DNA from: Nageia nagi
Taxonomy: Eukaryota; Pinophyta
Assembly (NCBI GenBank): GCA_050084985.1
Contig: JBITNC010000001.1
Coordinates: forward strand, 180,110,001-180,174,000
Length of the DNA: 64,000 nucleotides
Direction of reading: 5' to 3'
The notes below the pieces were generated by a model. It was not told the origin of the DNA and ran no database searches. It saw nothing but the letters and a program-made list of their open reading frames with translations. Shown piece by piece: positions 35,942-47,012 of this stretch. The position numbers were made by a program, and so were the translations under genes. The number at the start of each line of letters is the position of its first letter. The stretch's first letter is position 1.

Positions 35942-38900
35942 ATGGATGCAACATGGCTACTTGATATCAGATGTTCAAATCACATGACCATCAAGGGGGA
36001 GTTGTTCACTTCATTGAAAAATTCATACAAATGCAACATCAACCTTGGAGATAACAAAGCACTTCAAGTTGAAGGAATTGGAGCCATGGAGGTGCCTACC
36101 CAAAAAGGTAACAAAAAGGTAAATGATGTTTACCGTATTCTAAATCTGAAGCACAATCTTTTAAGTGTTGGCCAAATAATGGAGCAAAAATACAAGCATG
36201 TGTTTAAAGATAATAAGGGTAAATTTTTTGATAAAAATCATGGAAATAGGCATGTTAGCACAATTCAAATGATAAATAATAAAGCGTCTCCTCTCACATC
36301 TAAGGAACAAAGCACCAATTTTATAAATGTAGCCATAAATAATAAGAATTAGTTATGGTACTTGAGATTTGGGCATGTTACTTTTCCAAGTTTGAAAATG
36401 GTGTATGGGCTGCCCAAAATTGATGAACAAAAGGATGTATGTGAAGGGTGTGCTTTTTGAAAGCACTTAAGATCTAAGTTTCCAAGATGCAAAGCATGGA
36501 GAACCTCACATCCTCTACAATTGGTGCACTCCGATATATGTGGGCCTATGCAAACACAAAGCATTGGTAAGAACTCATACTTCCTCACCTTCATTGATGA
36601 TTTTAAAAGAATGTGTTGGGTATATTTTCTCAAACATAAGGATGAGGCTTTTGAGTGTTTCAAAGATGTTAAGAATCTTGTTGAAAAATAAAGTGGCTAT
36701 TATAATAAATGTTTGAGGACTAGTAGAGGAGTTTAATTCTGATCATTAGAATTCTTGCAATATTATAAAAATTGTGGTGTGAGGAGGCAACTCACAAATA
36801 CATATACCTGACAACAAAATGGAGTGGCTTAATGTAAGAATAAGATTGCACAAATTTTGGCTAGAAGCATGCTACAAACTAATTTTTTTCCAAATATGTA
36901 TTGGGCTGATGCAATTAGGACTACCATTTACATTTTGAATATGAGTCCTTTATTTAGTTTGAATGGAATGATCCAACATGAAGAATGGTTTGCAAGAAAA
37001 CTAAATGTATCGCATTTTATAGTCTTTGATTGCCTATATTATGCACATATTCCAAAACAATAAAGAAGAAATTTGGATCCCAAATTTGGAGCATGCATTT
37101 TAATAGGATATTGTGAAGATACAAAATGATATAGACTATTTAATCCAAAGAATCGCAACGCTATTAGTTCAAGGAATCACAACGCTATTAGTTCAAGAGA
37201 TGTGAACTTTGAATGAAGGGGGAGAATGGGTTCATCAAAAGATGTACATTGATGGTGGTTATATTGAAGATAACTCTCCAAAAGTGCAAAGCAAAGATCA
37301 GCCCAACCAAGCAAAACCTCCAAATTCTCCTTAAGAACAACCCAACAATAGTCAAGTAAGTTCTCCAAGCTCTAGTCCAAGTCCTCCTTCAACACCAAAA
37401 GATAAAGTTTCATTGGAAGAAGCAAAATAAAGCTTAAGTAAATGAAAAAGAATACTTGCAAGCCACCCAACAACTCAAATGTTGTATAAAAACTTTCGTA
37501 GAAGATCCACAAGATCTCAAACAAAAGAAATGGAAAAATTTGTTGACAAGCTTCAAAATATGTAACTGTATGATGATGAGGATGATGGTGAACCAGAAGG
37601 AGATGTGGTAAATTATACTTTGATGTCTTTTATTGATTTAGAACCTTTATATTTTGAACAAGCATGCATTAACAATTTGTGAATGAAGGAAATGGAAGAA
37701 GAAATGCATTGAACATAAAAAAGAATGATACATGGGAGCTTGTTGAGCTTCTAAAAGGCAATAAAGTTGTAGGTTCAAAATGGATCTAAAAACTAAATAT
37801 AATGTCAATGGAATTGTTAAAAGACTCAAAGCAAGATTTTTTTCTAAGAGTTTCACTAAAAAATATGGCATTGACTATGAGGAGACCTTTGCACCAATGA
37901 CTTGACAAGAAACAATGAGAATGGTCCTTACTTTGGCTACCCATAAGGGATGGAATGTACATCATCTTGATGTGAAGAGTTCATTTTCGAATGGATATCT
38001 TGATAAAGAGGTGTATGTTCAACAACATCAAGGCTTTGAAGTTTAAGGCAAGGAGAAGCATGTGTAAAAGTTGAAGAAGGCATTGTATGGCCTCAAACAA
38101 GCTCCAAGAGCTTGGTACTTAAGAATTGATGGCTACTTCCACCAAGTTGGCTTTGTGAGGAGCAAAAGTGAGACAATACTCTACTAAAAGGTACAAAAGG
38201 TAATGATATTCTCCTTGTTTGTCTTTATGTTGATGATTTGATCTATTTGGGAAGCAATCCTAAAATGAATGAAGAATTCAAAAATGCTATGATGTATGAA
38301 TTTGAAATTAAGGATCTTGGATTGATGCATTACTTTCTTAGAATGAATGTGCATCAAGAAAATGATGAAATTTTTATGTGCTAAACTAAATATGCCAAAG
38401 ACATGTTAAAAAAATATGGCATGGATAATTGTAAAAATGTTGCAACTCCAATTGGTCATGGAGTGTTGTTGAGCAAAGATGATGGAACTGAAAAAGTAGA
38501 TATCATCACATTTAGAAGCATGGTAGGGAGTCTAATGTTTCTTACCAATACTAGATCGAACATTGCATGTGTTGTATCACTTGTATCTAAATATGAATGA
38601 CTCATCTGAATCACATTTGAAGGCAACAAAGAGGATACTTATATATGTAAAAGGTATTATAGACTTTGGTATCCCTTACTATAATAATGATGTTGTAAAG
38701 CTTGTAGGCTATAGTGATTCCAATTGGGAAACAAATATAGATGATAGGAAATCCACATCAGGTAATTGTTTCAGTCTTGAGTTTGGTTTCATCATATGGT
38801 CCTCCATGAAATAAACAATAATGGCATTATCATCCAGGGAGGCTAAATACATAGCAATCATAAGTGTTAGTGCATAAACATAATGGTTGAGAAAGCTAAT

Positions 38901-39170
38901 TCAAGAAATTGGTGAAAAACAAAGTGGTGCTACAACTTTGTATAGTGACAACATGAGTGCAATTCAACTTGCAAACAACCTAATCCATCACAACAGATCA
39001 AAGCATTTTGATATCAAATATCATTTCATTCGAGACATGGATGAGAAGAGGATCATAGAGTTGCAATACATTAAAATAAAAGAGAACACAGCTGATTTAT
39101 TCACCACAAGAGTGCCCAAAACTCAGTTTCTGAAGTTGAGGAACTTCCTGATCAATCCCCTTAGCATCAA
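35942..39170 (+). pseudogene. copia D protease-integrase-reverse transcriptase-RNase H, decayed
   Basis: The open frame 35942-36352 is protease: TWLLDIRCSNHMT has the active-site Asp but lost the following Ser-Gly; then LKHNLLSVGQ. Pre-integrase is LRFGHVTFPSL near 36363, and integrase shows LVHSDICGPMQTQSIGKNSY (36522), FLTFIDDFKRM and DPKFGACILIGY (37077). Reverse transcriptase runs from about 37720 (WELVELL) through the catalytic LYVDDLIYLG near 38224. It ends with MLKKYGMDNCKNVATPI, open at 38403. RNase H is open at 38563-38814 (YSDSNWETNIDDRKSTSG) and 38887-39201 (LYSDNMSAIQLANN, HIRD-type motif, NTADLFT). Stops and frameshifts separate these pieces. Confidence 0.85.
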
Positions 39171-39179
39171 GGGGGAGAA
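39167..39179 (+). other. Polypurine tract of copia D
   Basis: TCAAGGGGGAGAA ends directly at the LTR start TGTTAGAG. Confidence 0.8.
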
Positions 39180-39701
39180 TGTTAGAGTTTTGACCTCGTA
39201 AAGACTCCATAATCAACTCTCTAGACTCCAAATTGTAGATTATACAATGGATCGTGGGCATCCAGCTTAGATCGCATGCAACTTTCGATGCGTAATGTGA
39301 TTAGTTGAATAAAGATTGTAGTATGCTCATCCTTGATTGTGTACAATCTACCTTGATTGCAATGCATATATCCTAAATGTATACGATTGATTATATGTTA
39401 TAATTATGAGTACAACTAAAACCATGTTATTTTGATTATATCTTTGAATTGATAAATTGTTAAACTATAATAATTAAAGAATTTTGTGCTCTGAACATAA
39501 GAAATAGATGATAGAAATTCCGTAACTTTTCATTAATGATTTATTATATTTTATTAACCATATTGTAAACTTCCTAAAAATACAATATTCTTAATCAAGT
39601 ATTTTTTTTCTTGTACATCTTGAAGATTCTTCTCCTGAATTCTCTTTTATCTATATATTGTAAATATTTTTAACAATAATACAATCAATCAATAAACGTC
39701 A
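39180..39701 (+). repeat. 3' LTR of copia D
   Basis: Starts TGTTAGAGTTTTGACC like the 5' LTR and ends near ATAAACGTCA. It lacks about 150 bases of the 5' copy between roughly 28590 and 28740. The end is uncertain by about ten bases. Confidence 0.75.
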
Positions 39702-40031
39702 GATCTTCTTATTATAGGATGTTCAAAATTGACACTACAATACGCAATATAGATATGACTTAAAACGTACAAAAGTAACATTGCAATACATGAAACATAA
39801 ATGTTACTCTTGTAAATGACAATATCCCTCAAAAGTCAAGTCGAACGCTAGAAGAATTGGGAGAGGTAGCTGTGGCTCATGACCAACTCGTAACACCATG
39901 GAAGTAGAACTATCATGCTAAAAAAAACCTCTGATAAACCTTTGAGCCTAAATTCCTCCGAGTCTCAGCCGATGAGACTATTTTACCTGTAAGTCTGTTC
40001 GAATACAGCTACAATCTGCAACTCAAACGAA
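39702..40031 (+). promoter_or_regulatory. Upstream region and 5' leader of the METTL16-like gene
   Basis: About 330 bases separate the copia LTR end from the start codon. No convincing TATA box is seen. Two short upstream frames are present, ATG at 39879 (four codons) and 39898 (seven codons and stop), which would matter if transcription starts before them. No start site can be fixed from sequence alone. Confidence 0.4.
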
Positions 40032-42312
40032 ATGACTCGTTACAGAGGTTTCAAGCGCAAGAGAGGCATTCATCCTCGCAATAAGTACGCAGAAAATCCT
40101 CCCGACTTCCACAATTTAGCCTCCCTTTACCCCTCCTTCCAACCCTTCGTCTTCTACGCCTCCAATGGCCGCCCCAACATCGACTGGACCGACTTCAACG
40201 CCACCAGGGAGCTCACCCGTGTTCTTCTCCTCCATGACTATGCCATCAACTGGTAAAATAAAACATATACTAACACCCACTATATTAACTGTCTCTCAAT
40301 CCATTTCAAGCGAATTTTTTTTTGGAATTGGAGAAGAATCAAATTGAGTAAGAATTGAATCTGTGCAGGTGGATTCCAGATGGGCAGCTGTGTCCGACGG
40401 TGTCCAACAGAGCAAATTACATACATTGGATTGAGGATCTTCTTTCATCAGACCTTATAACTCAAAGAAAACGGATTGGAAATGGAGATGGAGTGCAAGT
40501 GAGAGGTTTTGATATAGGGACAGGTGCTAATTGTATATATCCTCTTCTAGGGGCTGCCCTCCATGGTTGGCACTTTGTTGCTTCAGGTGTTTTTCACAAC
40601 CCTAGTTTTAAATTCATTTGTGTTTTAAATGGTAATTCTCAAACTTTTTTGGCAAGTATTGATGAGCAATCTCTAATCGTTCAAAATGAGCTGTTTTTGG
40701 GATTCTGAGGAGTCCAGTTTTAGCTTATATAGTTTAAATTAGAAATAGATTTATCATTAATTCGTTTCCTCAAGCAATGATAAGCATGTGTAGTTATGCA
40801 TGCTTCAAGTTCAGACTGCTTAGTAGCGATAGGAGTGATCTCTCAGCAATCAGTGAGACGCAAGACTGGTTGTAACATATATAACATACATGATTATAGT
40901 CACTGAACTGGCTGAATGAATTAAACGAGGCTGGATAAAAAAGTTTGCTTGAAGTTGAATGTCCTGTATTAATTTATGCCAAACTAGGTGACAGGGTTTA
41001 CTAGGATTGAGTGAAGTTTATCTAAAACTAGGCATGCAATATTTTTTTTTTTTTTTTAATATTCGTAAAGAAAGGTACAATGTGAAAGTTTAAAGATGGA
41101 GAGATTTGAACCTGAACTTCCCATGCAGCCGGACAAAGCATGCATTCCTATTACTTTCCCAACTGTGGACAAGTCCCACAAAAATTAAGAAATCACATAA
41201 ATTAAGATGTTCCGGAAACCAATTTTTTTTTTGGCAATGTAATGCCCAAGATTTTGAGTTTTGTTTAATAATGGTACTGATGAGGGTGAGGATGCAACGA
41301 GCTAACCATGCTTGACACATATTTTAGAGGAATATGAAAAGTTCTATTACATATTTTGTCTTTATAAACATTAAACCTTTAAAGATTTGAACTGAAAGAA
41401 AGCCTATGCAGAAGGGAGTTTTATAAACAGGATTCTGCCATTGACTACTTTCTTTGTGTTGTGACTGCAGATGTGACGCAGGCGGCTCTTGAATGGGCCC
41501 AAAAGAATGTTGAGAATAATCCTCACCTCATTGACCTTATTGAAATCAGGAAGGTTGAGTATCATGGAGAAGAAAGGTTTGGGAAAGATGGGTGTACTCA
41601 AATTAATAAGGAGCTTTTTTCTGATGGTATATATGAAGACGAGAATGGCTCAAAGAAATCTGTTCTTAGGAGCAAATTGCAGGATGGAAAAGTCTGCAAA
41701 GGAAGTGAACCTTTAGAAGAGTCATCATTGGCAGTACTGCATTCTGAAAGTTCTTGTAGCATCTCAAAGAACTACGAGGGCCCACCAGTACTTTTGGGGG
41801 TTGTAGGAGAAGGTGAGCATTTTGATTATTGCATGTGCAATCCTCCTTTTTTCGAAAGCATGGATGAAGCCGGTGCAAATCCTAGAACTGCATGTGGTGG
41901 AACCAGGGATGAGATGGTTTGTCCTGGTGGAGAGCTAGCCTTCATCACTCGTATTATTGAAGATAGTGTTCAAATGAAGGAGCAAATCAGGTGCGCTTTT
42001 TACTATTTGGTTTGTTTTGATAGAACATTGTGATTTGTGAAACGGGATTCATATCAATGAAGAAAAAATGTTGTTTTCTTTTACTACATATGTACATACA
42101 GGTGGTATACAACAATGGTTGGGAGGAAAGTAAATTTGAAAGCCTTGACTAAAAGTCTCCGGAAGGCTGGGGTTACAATAATACAGACAACTGAATTTGT
42201 TCAGGGTCGAACATCTAGGTGGGGCCTTGCTTGGTCTTTCATTTCTCCTTCATCAAACATAATTGGTGCGTTTCCAAAGAATGAGAAGGCGAACCTATCT
42301 TTCATGTTAGAG
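40032..42312 (+). CDS. FIO1-like: METTL16/FIONA1-type U6 snRNA m6A methyltransferase, exons 1-4 (3' end not seen)
   Basis: Exons are 40032-40252, 40369-40586, 41471-41990 and 42102-42312. All introns are GT-AG and reading phase is kept, giving 390 residues. The N-terminus MTRYRGFKRKRGIHPRNKY and NPPDFHNLASLYP begins the METTL16 family domain. LCPTVSNRANYIHWIEDLL follows at about 82-99, the SAM-binding FDIGTGANCIYPLLGA at 121-136, the catalytic CMCNPPFF with N270-P-P-F, and QGRTSRWGLAWSF in exon 4. A charged insert of about 60 residues precedes NPPF. The family places m6A in the U6 snRNA ACAGAGA box and on similar mRNA sites in the nucleus; Arabidopsis FIO1 affects splicing, flowering and clock period. 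The family's C-terminal ~80-100 residues are not found downstream. Exon 4 ends in phase 0 at SFMLE with a good donor (GAG/gtatat). Either intron 4 is longer than this window allows or the copy is truncated. Confidence 0.9.
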
Positions 42313-42745
42313 GTATATTTTAATGGCTCTTATCCTAATACCTTTCTTAGAGGTATCATGTTTTACAGGTCTTTACTTTTATCCAGTGTTTTTATCCGTA
42401 ATTCAAAAAATTAAGCTGGTTAATTTAATCAAGGGAATTTAATGCAAGTTTTCCATTAAGCATTTCTGTCACTACAGTTTAATATTTTATCTTCAAAGCA
42501 ATATCCAGTGTGTGCACATATACAAAAAAGAAACAGGCATGTAACACTTGTTCAAGAATTTGGTTGCATAGTGTGTCTGCTAGTTTTGCAGTGTATTCTT
42601 TTGATCTACACTTGAGAAAGATCTTGGATGTGCTTCAATGTTTGCTCAATTTGCAAGAAATATTAGCTAACACTTTACATCTAGTGCTGGAAACTTTATG
42701 TTTCTGGTAGTTGCTTCTGTTAGAACATCAGTAGTTTATTTTCCC
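42313..42745 (+). other. Start of intron 4 or downstream sequence; no gene seen
   Basis: The sequence continues without a recognisable METTL16 exon. Short frames here (for example 42510-42710) match nothing I know. Confidence 0.5.
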
Positions 42746-43935
42746 TAGCTTATTTTTTTGAGAGAAAGGTTAAAATTCTATGGAGGAGCAGAATTTGATT
42801 ACATTTTGGTCGTAAGTGGTCTGCCTCTCTTGGCAAGCCCCATAACTCCGATCAATTTCCTATCTTTTCCATATTGGATCACTCAACTGTCAAGTTCCAC
42901 TAGATATCATCTCATCATTCGGTCCTGGCTGTCTTCTTCTCTACTCAAGCTCTCTAAATCTCCTACATATAATCGTTTTCATGTGTTTCCTAAAGGCAGT
43001 TCCCAGTGGTCCAACATGATAAGCCTTCCCTTGTAATTATTGTTCTCCATGATTTCCTTCTATTTCTTGCGTTTCCTGAGCACCATGTACGTTGGCTAAT
43101 CCCATTAGGCTTCCATATTCCTTATTTCCTAGTTTTGTCCAAATTTTAACATCTTCCAGTCATTTGAGTTTCTTCTTGATTTTTTGTGGTTACCATTACG
43201 GCAATATTTCTTTTTATTGTAGTCCAAGTCCTTTCAACTGATTTGAATTCATCCTTGAAGACTTGTTCATTCCTTTCTAACCAATTCTACCACTATATAA
43301 AACCTGATTCCAAGGTCCATGCAGTCTTTAAATATTTAGACTTGAATTTGTAGTCGTTCCAATAGTCCCAGGTTAGGATAGTTCTCTCCCCAGGTTTGAA
43401 AGTATCCTACCATAATTTCCACACTCTTTGGGCAAAGGGGCATTCCAAGAGGAGGTGAGGCACAAATTCCTTGTTTTGGTTCCACATTATGCATTTGTTA
43501 GGCCCTATGCACCCTCTCCTTTGCAAGTTGTCTTGGGTGAGGTTACTGTTATGTGCCACCTTCCAGGAGAAACAATTTATCTTTGTCCATCCCTTGGGTT
43601 CCCATAATTTTAGCCAAGGGATTTACCTTGGCTGCCTCATAGGAGGGTTGGCTTTTCTGAATCCTTCTTTCACTCTGTAGATTTCCAATTTTTCAATCCC
43701 CCATGCTAGTGTATTTGGCACATTCTTTCTTAGGTGTGGTTTGTTGTTTAGGATGTCCTATAGCTCCCAGTTTTACTCATTCCTACTTTCAACCAACCAT
43801 TCCTCTAGGGGTTGCTATTGTTGGGTATTTGCCAATTGTTGGGTTGGTGGTTTGAGGTAGTGGTATATATGGGTCCGTCCTTTCCTAATCAATTTAGATA
43901 TTATATTTGCTAATTGAGGATACTAGGCCACAATG
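42746..43935 (-). mobile_element. LINE fragment, 5'-truncated (zf-RVT region)
   Basis: Minus-strand reading gives the C-terminal part of a plant LINE reverse transcriptase protein: RKGRTHIYHYLKPPTQQ near 43890, WGIEKLEIYRVKEGF near 43690, INCFSWKVAHNSNLTQDNLQ near 43560. Then comes the zinc-binding RRGCIGPNKCIMW (43515-43480), followed by HLLLECPFAQRVWKLW near 43450. A short T run at 42745-42752 marks the 3' end as a poly-A remnant. Stops and frameshifts are present. It lies 430 bases after the last visible methyltransferase exon, opposite in direction. Confidence 0.75.
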
Positions 43936-44310
43936 GTAGGGAAATGATCCTAAGAGTCTGTTGTGCTCGCACAACACATTCCAAAATACAAGATTTTGGG
44001 GATTCTATTTTTGCGAAGGCAATGAAGTAAATTGCTTGGAGAATCACTAGATCAAGATGATTCTGAAGATTCAAAATAGCCAGATGATGAAATGATACAC
44101 AGAGGTTGCCCGCAAAGTTCACTAGATGGTTTAGAGTGTTCAGTTGCCAATTTGGAGCCCGGATTTGGGCAACACATTAGAGTATAGATTTTTGGGTCTT
44201 GGAAAAGCACATAGAAAATGGAGATTGAAGATGCCAAGCTGTGAAGGACAAAAAATCAAGTGTTTTTAAGCTTGAGATTTTCGGAAACCGACCAAAATTG
44301 CAAAATTTAT
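43936..44310. other. Unassigned sequence before the palindrome array
   Basis: No gene is recognised. Phrases such as GATGATGAAATGATAC and GCACAACACATT resemble spacers of the following array, so it may be a more decayed extension of it. Confidence 0.35.
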
Positions 44311-44319
44311 ACCAAGAGG

Positions 44320-45088
44320 GAGTTTTTGGAGCTTTGATGTCACCAAAGCTTGAAATCATGCACCTAAGGCAAAAACAGACTTTGGCAAATTGAAGTTTTA
44401 ACCATACACGGTGATGAAGATTCCAATTTCAAGCAACATTAGGCTTGGAAATTGCGAAATTTGACCAAGTATTGACCTCCAAAAGGATAGGCACACATTT
44501 CAAGGTCTTGATGACATCAAACATGGAAAAATGGTGCCCAAGGGGAAATGACATGAAATTGATCAAATTTGAAGAAAATTTTTGAAGGCACCATGTTGTG
44601 AAGGATCTAAAACTAGACGTGTTTGGTCTTCAAACTTTTCAAATTGATCAAAATTGCATAATCTAGAGGAAGGCACACATTTTTAGGGTTTGTCATCATC
44701 AAAGGCTGAAAAATGGTGCCTAGAGCAATATTGGGCAATTTTTGACCTTCACAAAATCGAAATTTGAAAGCATGGGGAGGTGAAGGGAAAAAAATTAGGC
44801 AAGTTTAGTCTTGAAAGTTTCCAAATTGGGTAAAAAAACCACCTCGCACACCTAGGAGCACATTTCCAAGCTTTGGTGTTATCAAAGAGAAAAAACATGC
44901 GCCTACATCCCAAGTGCATCATTTTCAACCTTTGAAAAATTCGAATTTGACCATATGGGAAGATGAAGGACCCAAATCATGGCACCTTTAGACTTAGAAA
45001 TTTCGAAATTTGAGTAAGTTTGGGTCTTCAAAAATCTAGGCGCAAGTTTTGAGGGTTTGTCATCATCAAAAGGAGAAAATATGCGCTT
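44320..45088. repeat. Palindrome array I: five units at ~183-bp period
   Basis: Palindromic cores of about 53 bases occur at 44320, 44487, 44671, 44853 and 45037, giving steps of 167, 184, 182 and 184. Each core has an outer arm like TAGGCACACATTT or TAGGCGCAAGTTTT, a centre like TTTGATG/CATCAAA, and an outer right arm ending GGTGCC or ATGCGCCTA. Spacers of about 130 bases share phrases such as GAAGGATCTAAAACTAG and TTTCAAATTGATCAAAATT. No protein is encoded. A related array lies at 48166-48981. Confidence 0.8.
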
Positions 45089-45382
45089 GTTGTGCCTTAC
45101 ACAACTCGCCCCAAAATCTCGCAATTTTAGGGGCCCTTTGCAACTTAAATTCAATTGGCACCTAGTCAATTCGGCCTCCCTTGTCCCTGATTGAACTCAA
45201 TATCACGCCTATCAACCCATCACCCAAGTGTGTGCAAATAGCCCAGTCATGGTCATGTCGTGTTGAAGAGTTAGAACCCTTGAAAATGGCTAAGTCTGGG
45301 AATTTAAGTCGAGTTTAGGTGAAATTGGGAACTTGACTTGAGTTGGAGCCAAGCAAGACAGATCTGGGCCACTCCTAGGCCA
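45089..45382. other. Spacer between palindrome arrays I and II
   Basis: No gene and no further palindrome are seen. It includes C-rich text (CAATTGGCACCTAGTC, ATCACGCCTATCAACCC) not shared with the arrays. Confidence 0.4.
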
Positions 45383-46235
45383 GGCGCATGCTCTAGAAAG
45401 ACAATTTTGTCTTTCTGAGGCATGCGTCAAGCCCAGGAAGACACCCAAGACGAAGCAAAGGCTTGTAAAAGACAACTTAGTGCATTTCAAGGCTGGCACA
45501 TGCCTCAAAAAGACAAAATCTTGTCTCTTGGGAGCATGCGCCCAAGTTAGGAGGCCGTCAGGATGGACTTGGGACCTAGGAAGACGAAGTGCACTCACTT
45601 AGGGGGCTAGCACATAACTCAAAAAGACAAAATCTTGTCTTTTGGGAGCATGCGCCAAGCGCAGGAAGGCTTCTAGATGAGACGAAACGGAAAAATTGGC
45701 TAAGGTATGGAGTCTTGAAGCTTGGATCCTCTTCCAGCATGACTAGAGGGGCTGGCGCATGTCTCAAAAAGAGAAATTCTTGACTTTTGGGAGCATGCGC
45801 CAAGCTTGGGAAGACACTAGGATCGGGTGAACTTGAAAATTTTGGCTAAGTCTCGGGAGCAGAAGATCATAACAAAGCAAATCTGGCCACCTGCAACCCA
45901 ATGCATACCTCAGGAAGACATAATCCTCACTTTCTAGACCATGTGCCCAGATTGGAACAGCCAGAGAACTTGGAGCGCGTTTCAAAAAGACAAAATCTTG
46001 TCTTTTGAAATCATGCGCCAGGCTTGGACGGGCCTCTGGGTCAGTTTGTTGGGCAAAATCGGCAAGCTGGGACACTAGAAAAGGCAAAATAGACAAGTTG
46101 AAGGTTTCATCTTAAGCATGAAGGGTCGATACGGATGAGTGGGGAACACAGGAAAACGATGGATGAAGAGCATGCATCCTTAGGTTGAGCGCATGCTTCA
46201 CAAAGACAAAATCTTGTCTTTTCTAGGCATGTGCC
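45383..46235. repeat. Palindrome array II: seven ~48-bp inverted-repeat units
   Basis: Units start at about 45383, 45495, 45609, 45754, 45899, 45973 and 46187. The left arm is GGCGCATGCCTCAAAAAGAC, the middle AAAATC, and the right arm TTGTCTTTTGGGAGCATGCG followed by CC. Each can fold into a hairpin of roughly 20 base pairs. Spacing is irregular (74-214 bases) and spacers share GGAAGACAC-type text. The outer GGCGCATG/CATGCGCC arms resemble those of array I while the inner stem differs. Unit 5 is the most decayed. Confidence 0.85.
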
Positions 46236-46392
46236 AGCCCTAGAAGAGCACCAGACCCTCGCACGTCTCGTCTCCGACGGTTAGGCATGGAAGTTTGATC
46301 GCGAACACATCTTGAGGTTGGTCATCTGGACGGTCAGGATCAATTCCTCTCATGCCTAGCCAATTAGGGTATCTTGGAAACCAAAATTTTCC

Positions 46393-46400
46393 TATAAGCA
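46393..46400 (+). promoter_or_regulatory. TATA-like box upstream of unknown frame 1
   Basis: CTATAAGCACC at about 46391-46401 lies 70 bases before the ATG at 46463 and after the palindrome array. A promoter role is inferred from position only. Confidence 0.3.
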
Positions 46401-46462
46401 CCAGCCTGAGGAGCTCATTTTCTCAAACTCAGATTATCCCACTCCTCATCTTGTGCACCATA

Positions 46463-46864
46463 ATGGCTGAACTAAACCTCGAGGCACCAAGGCAAGAAGG
46501 CAAGACAGGGAAAGGTATGACCGTTGGTAATGCCTCACCAAGACAGAAGCACAACATTGACATCGCAGTCTTAATAAGATCACTATACGAGGATCCCAAC
46601 CTAAGAGCTAGAGACGAATCTACAGACACTCACTATGTGAGTAGGTTTGTGTTCAAGGTGAACAATACACTTTTTGTCACCAAAGTTTCCTTGAACAAAG
46701 ACCCGGAGAAGCTGTAAGACTTGGAGGCTCATACCCTTAAGACTGAAATTGATGAAGTCAAATCCACTGTGGTAGAGCGGATAAGAGATGTCACCAAGCT
46801 CGCCAAGGAGCTGGAAGAGAGGCATGGTGCAATAGAGACAGAGAAGGTGGACCAACAAGAATAG
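46463..46864 (+). pseudogene. Unknown frame 1 (133 codons, one internal stop)
   Basis: From ATG 46463 the frame reads MAELNLEAPRQEGKTGKG, then NIDIAVLIRSLYEDPNLRAR and HYVSRFVFKVNNTLFVTKVS, to an in-frame TAA at 46715. The same frame continues with LEAHTLKTEIDEVKSTVVER and a Glu/Lys-rich helix to TAG at 46862. I recognise no family. The C-terminal half looks helical and possibly coiled-coil. It follows array II and a TATA-like box, and is less AT-rich than surrounding repeats. It is probably an element-encoded protein such as a gag-like one, but that is a guess. Confidence 0.45.
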
Positions 46865-47012
46865 ATCGAAGGATCATCAAGTCGTGATGTTGCAGGCGTA
46901 ACAATTAGCTTTATTTTATGTTATTTTATTGCAATTTTATTTTAAATTTGGATCTCAAAGACTTATTAAATTTTTTACAGCCTTGTGACAGATGAGGATT
47001 TGCTCCCACAAG

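Larger units (their letters stand above)
28437..39701 (+). mobile_element. Ty1/copia element D, with a nested reverse element in gag
   Basis: 5' LTR 28437-29104, primer site, gag start, a nested element at 29579-35420, the rest of gag and pol (35421-39170), polypurine tract and 3' LTR. Without the insertion it is about 5.4 kb, a normal copia size. The LTRs share their ends but the 3' copy lacks about 150 bases internally. No clear target-site duplication was found. Stops and frameshifts make it inactive. Confidence 0.85.

Noticed and set aside
41090-41320. Open frames in intron 2 of the METTL16-like gene
   Set aside because: Lie between good GT-AG splice sites, resemble nothing and overlap poly-T runs.
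42758-43680. Plus-strand open frames (42758-43036, 43471-43680)
   Set aside because: They are the opposite strand of the LINE zf-RVT region.
45383-46235. CRISPR-like array
   Set aside because: Repeats are palindromic and spaced, but they are imperfect, the spacers are irregular (about 25-165 bases) and share sequence, and the DNA is plant nuclear.
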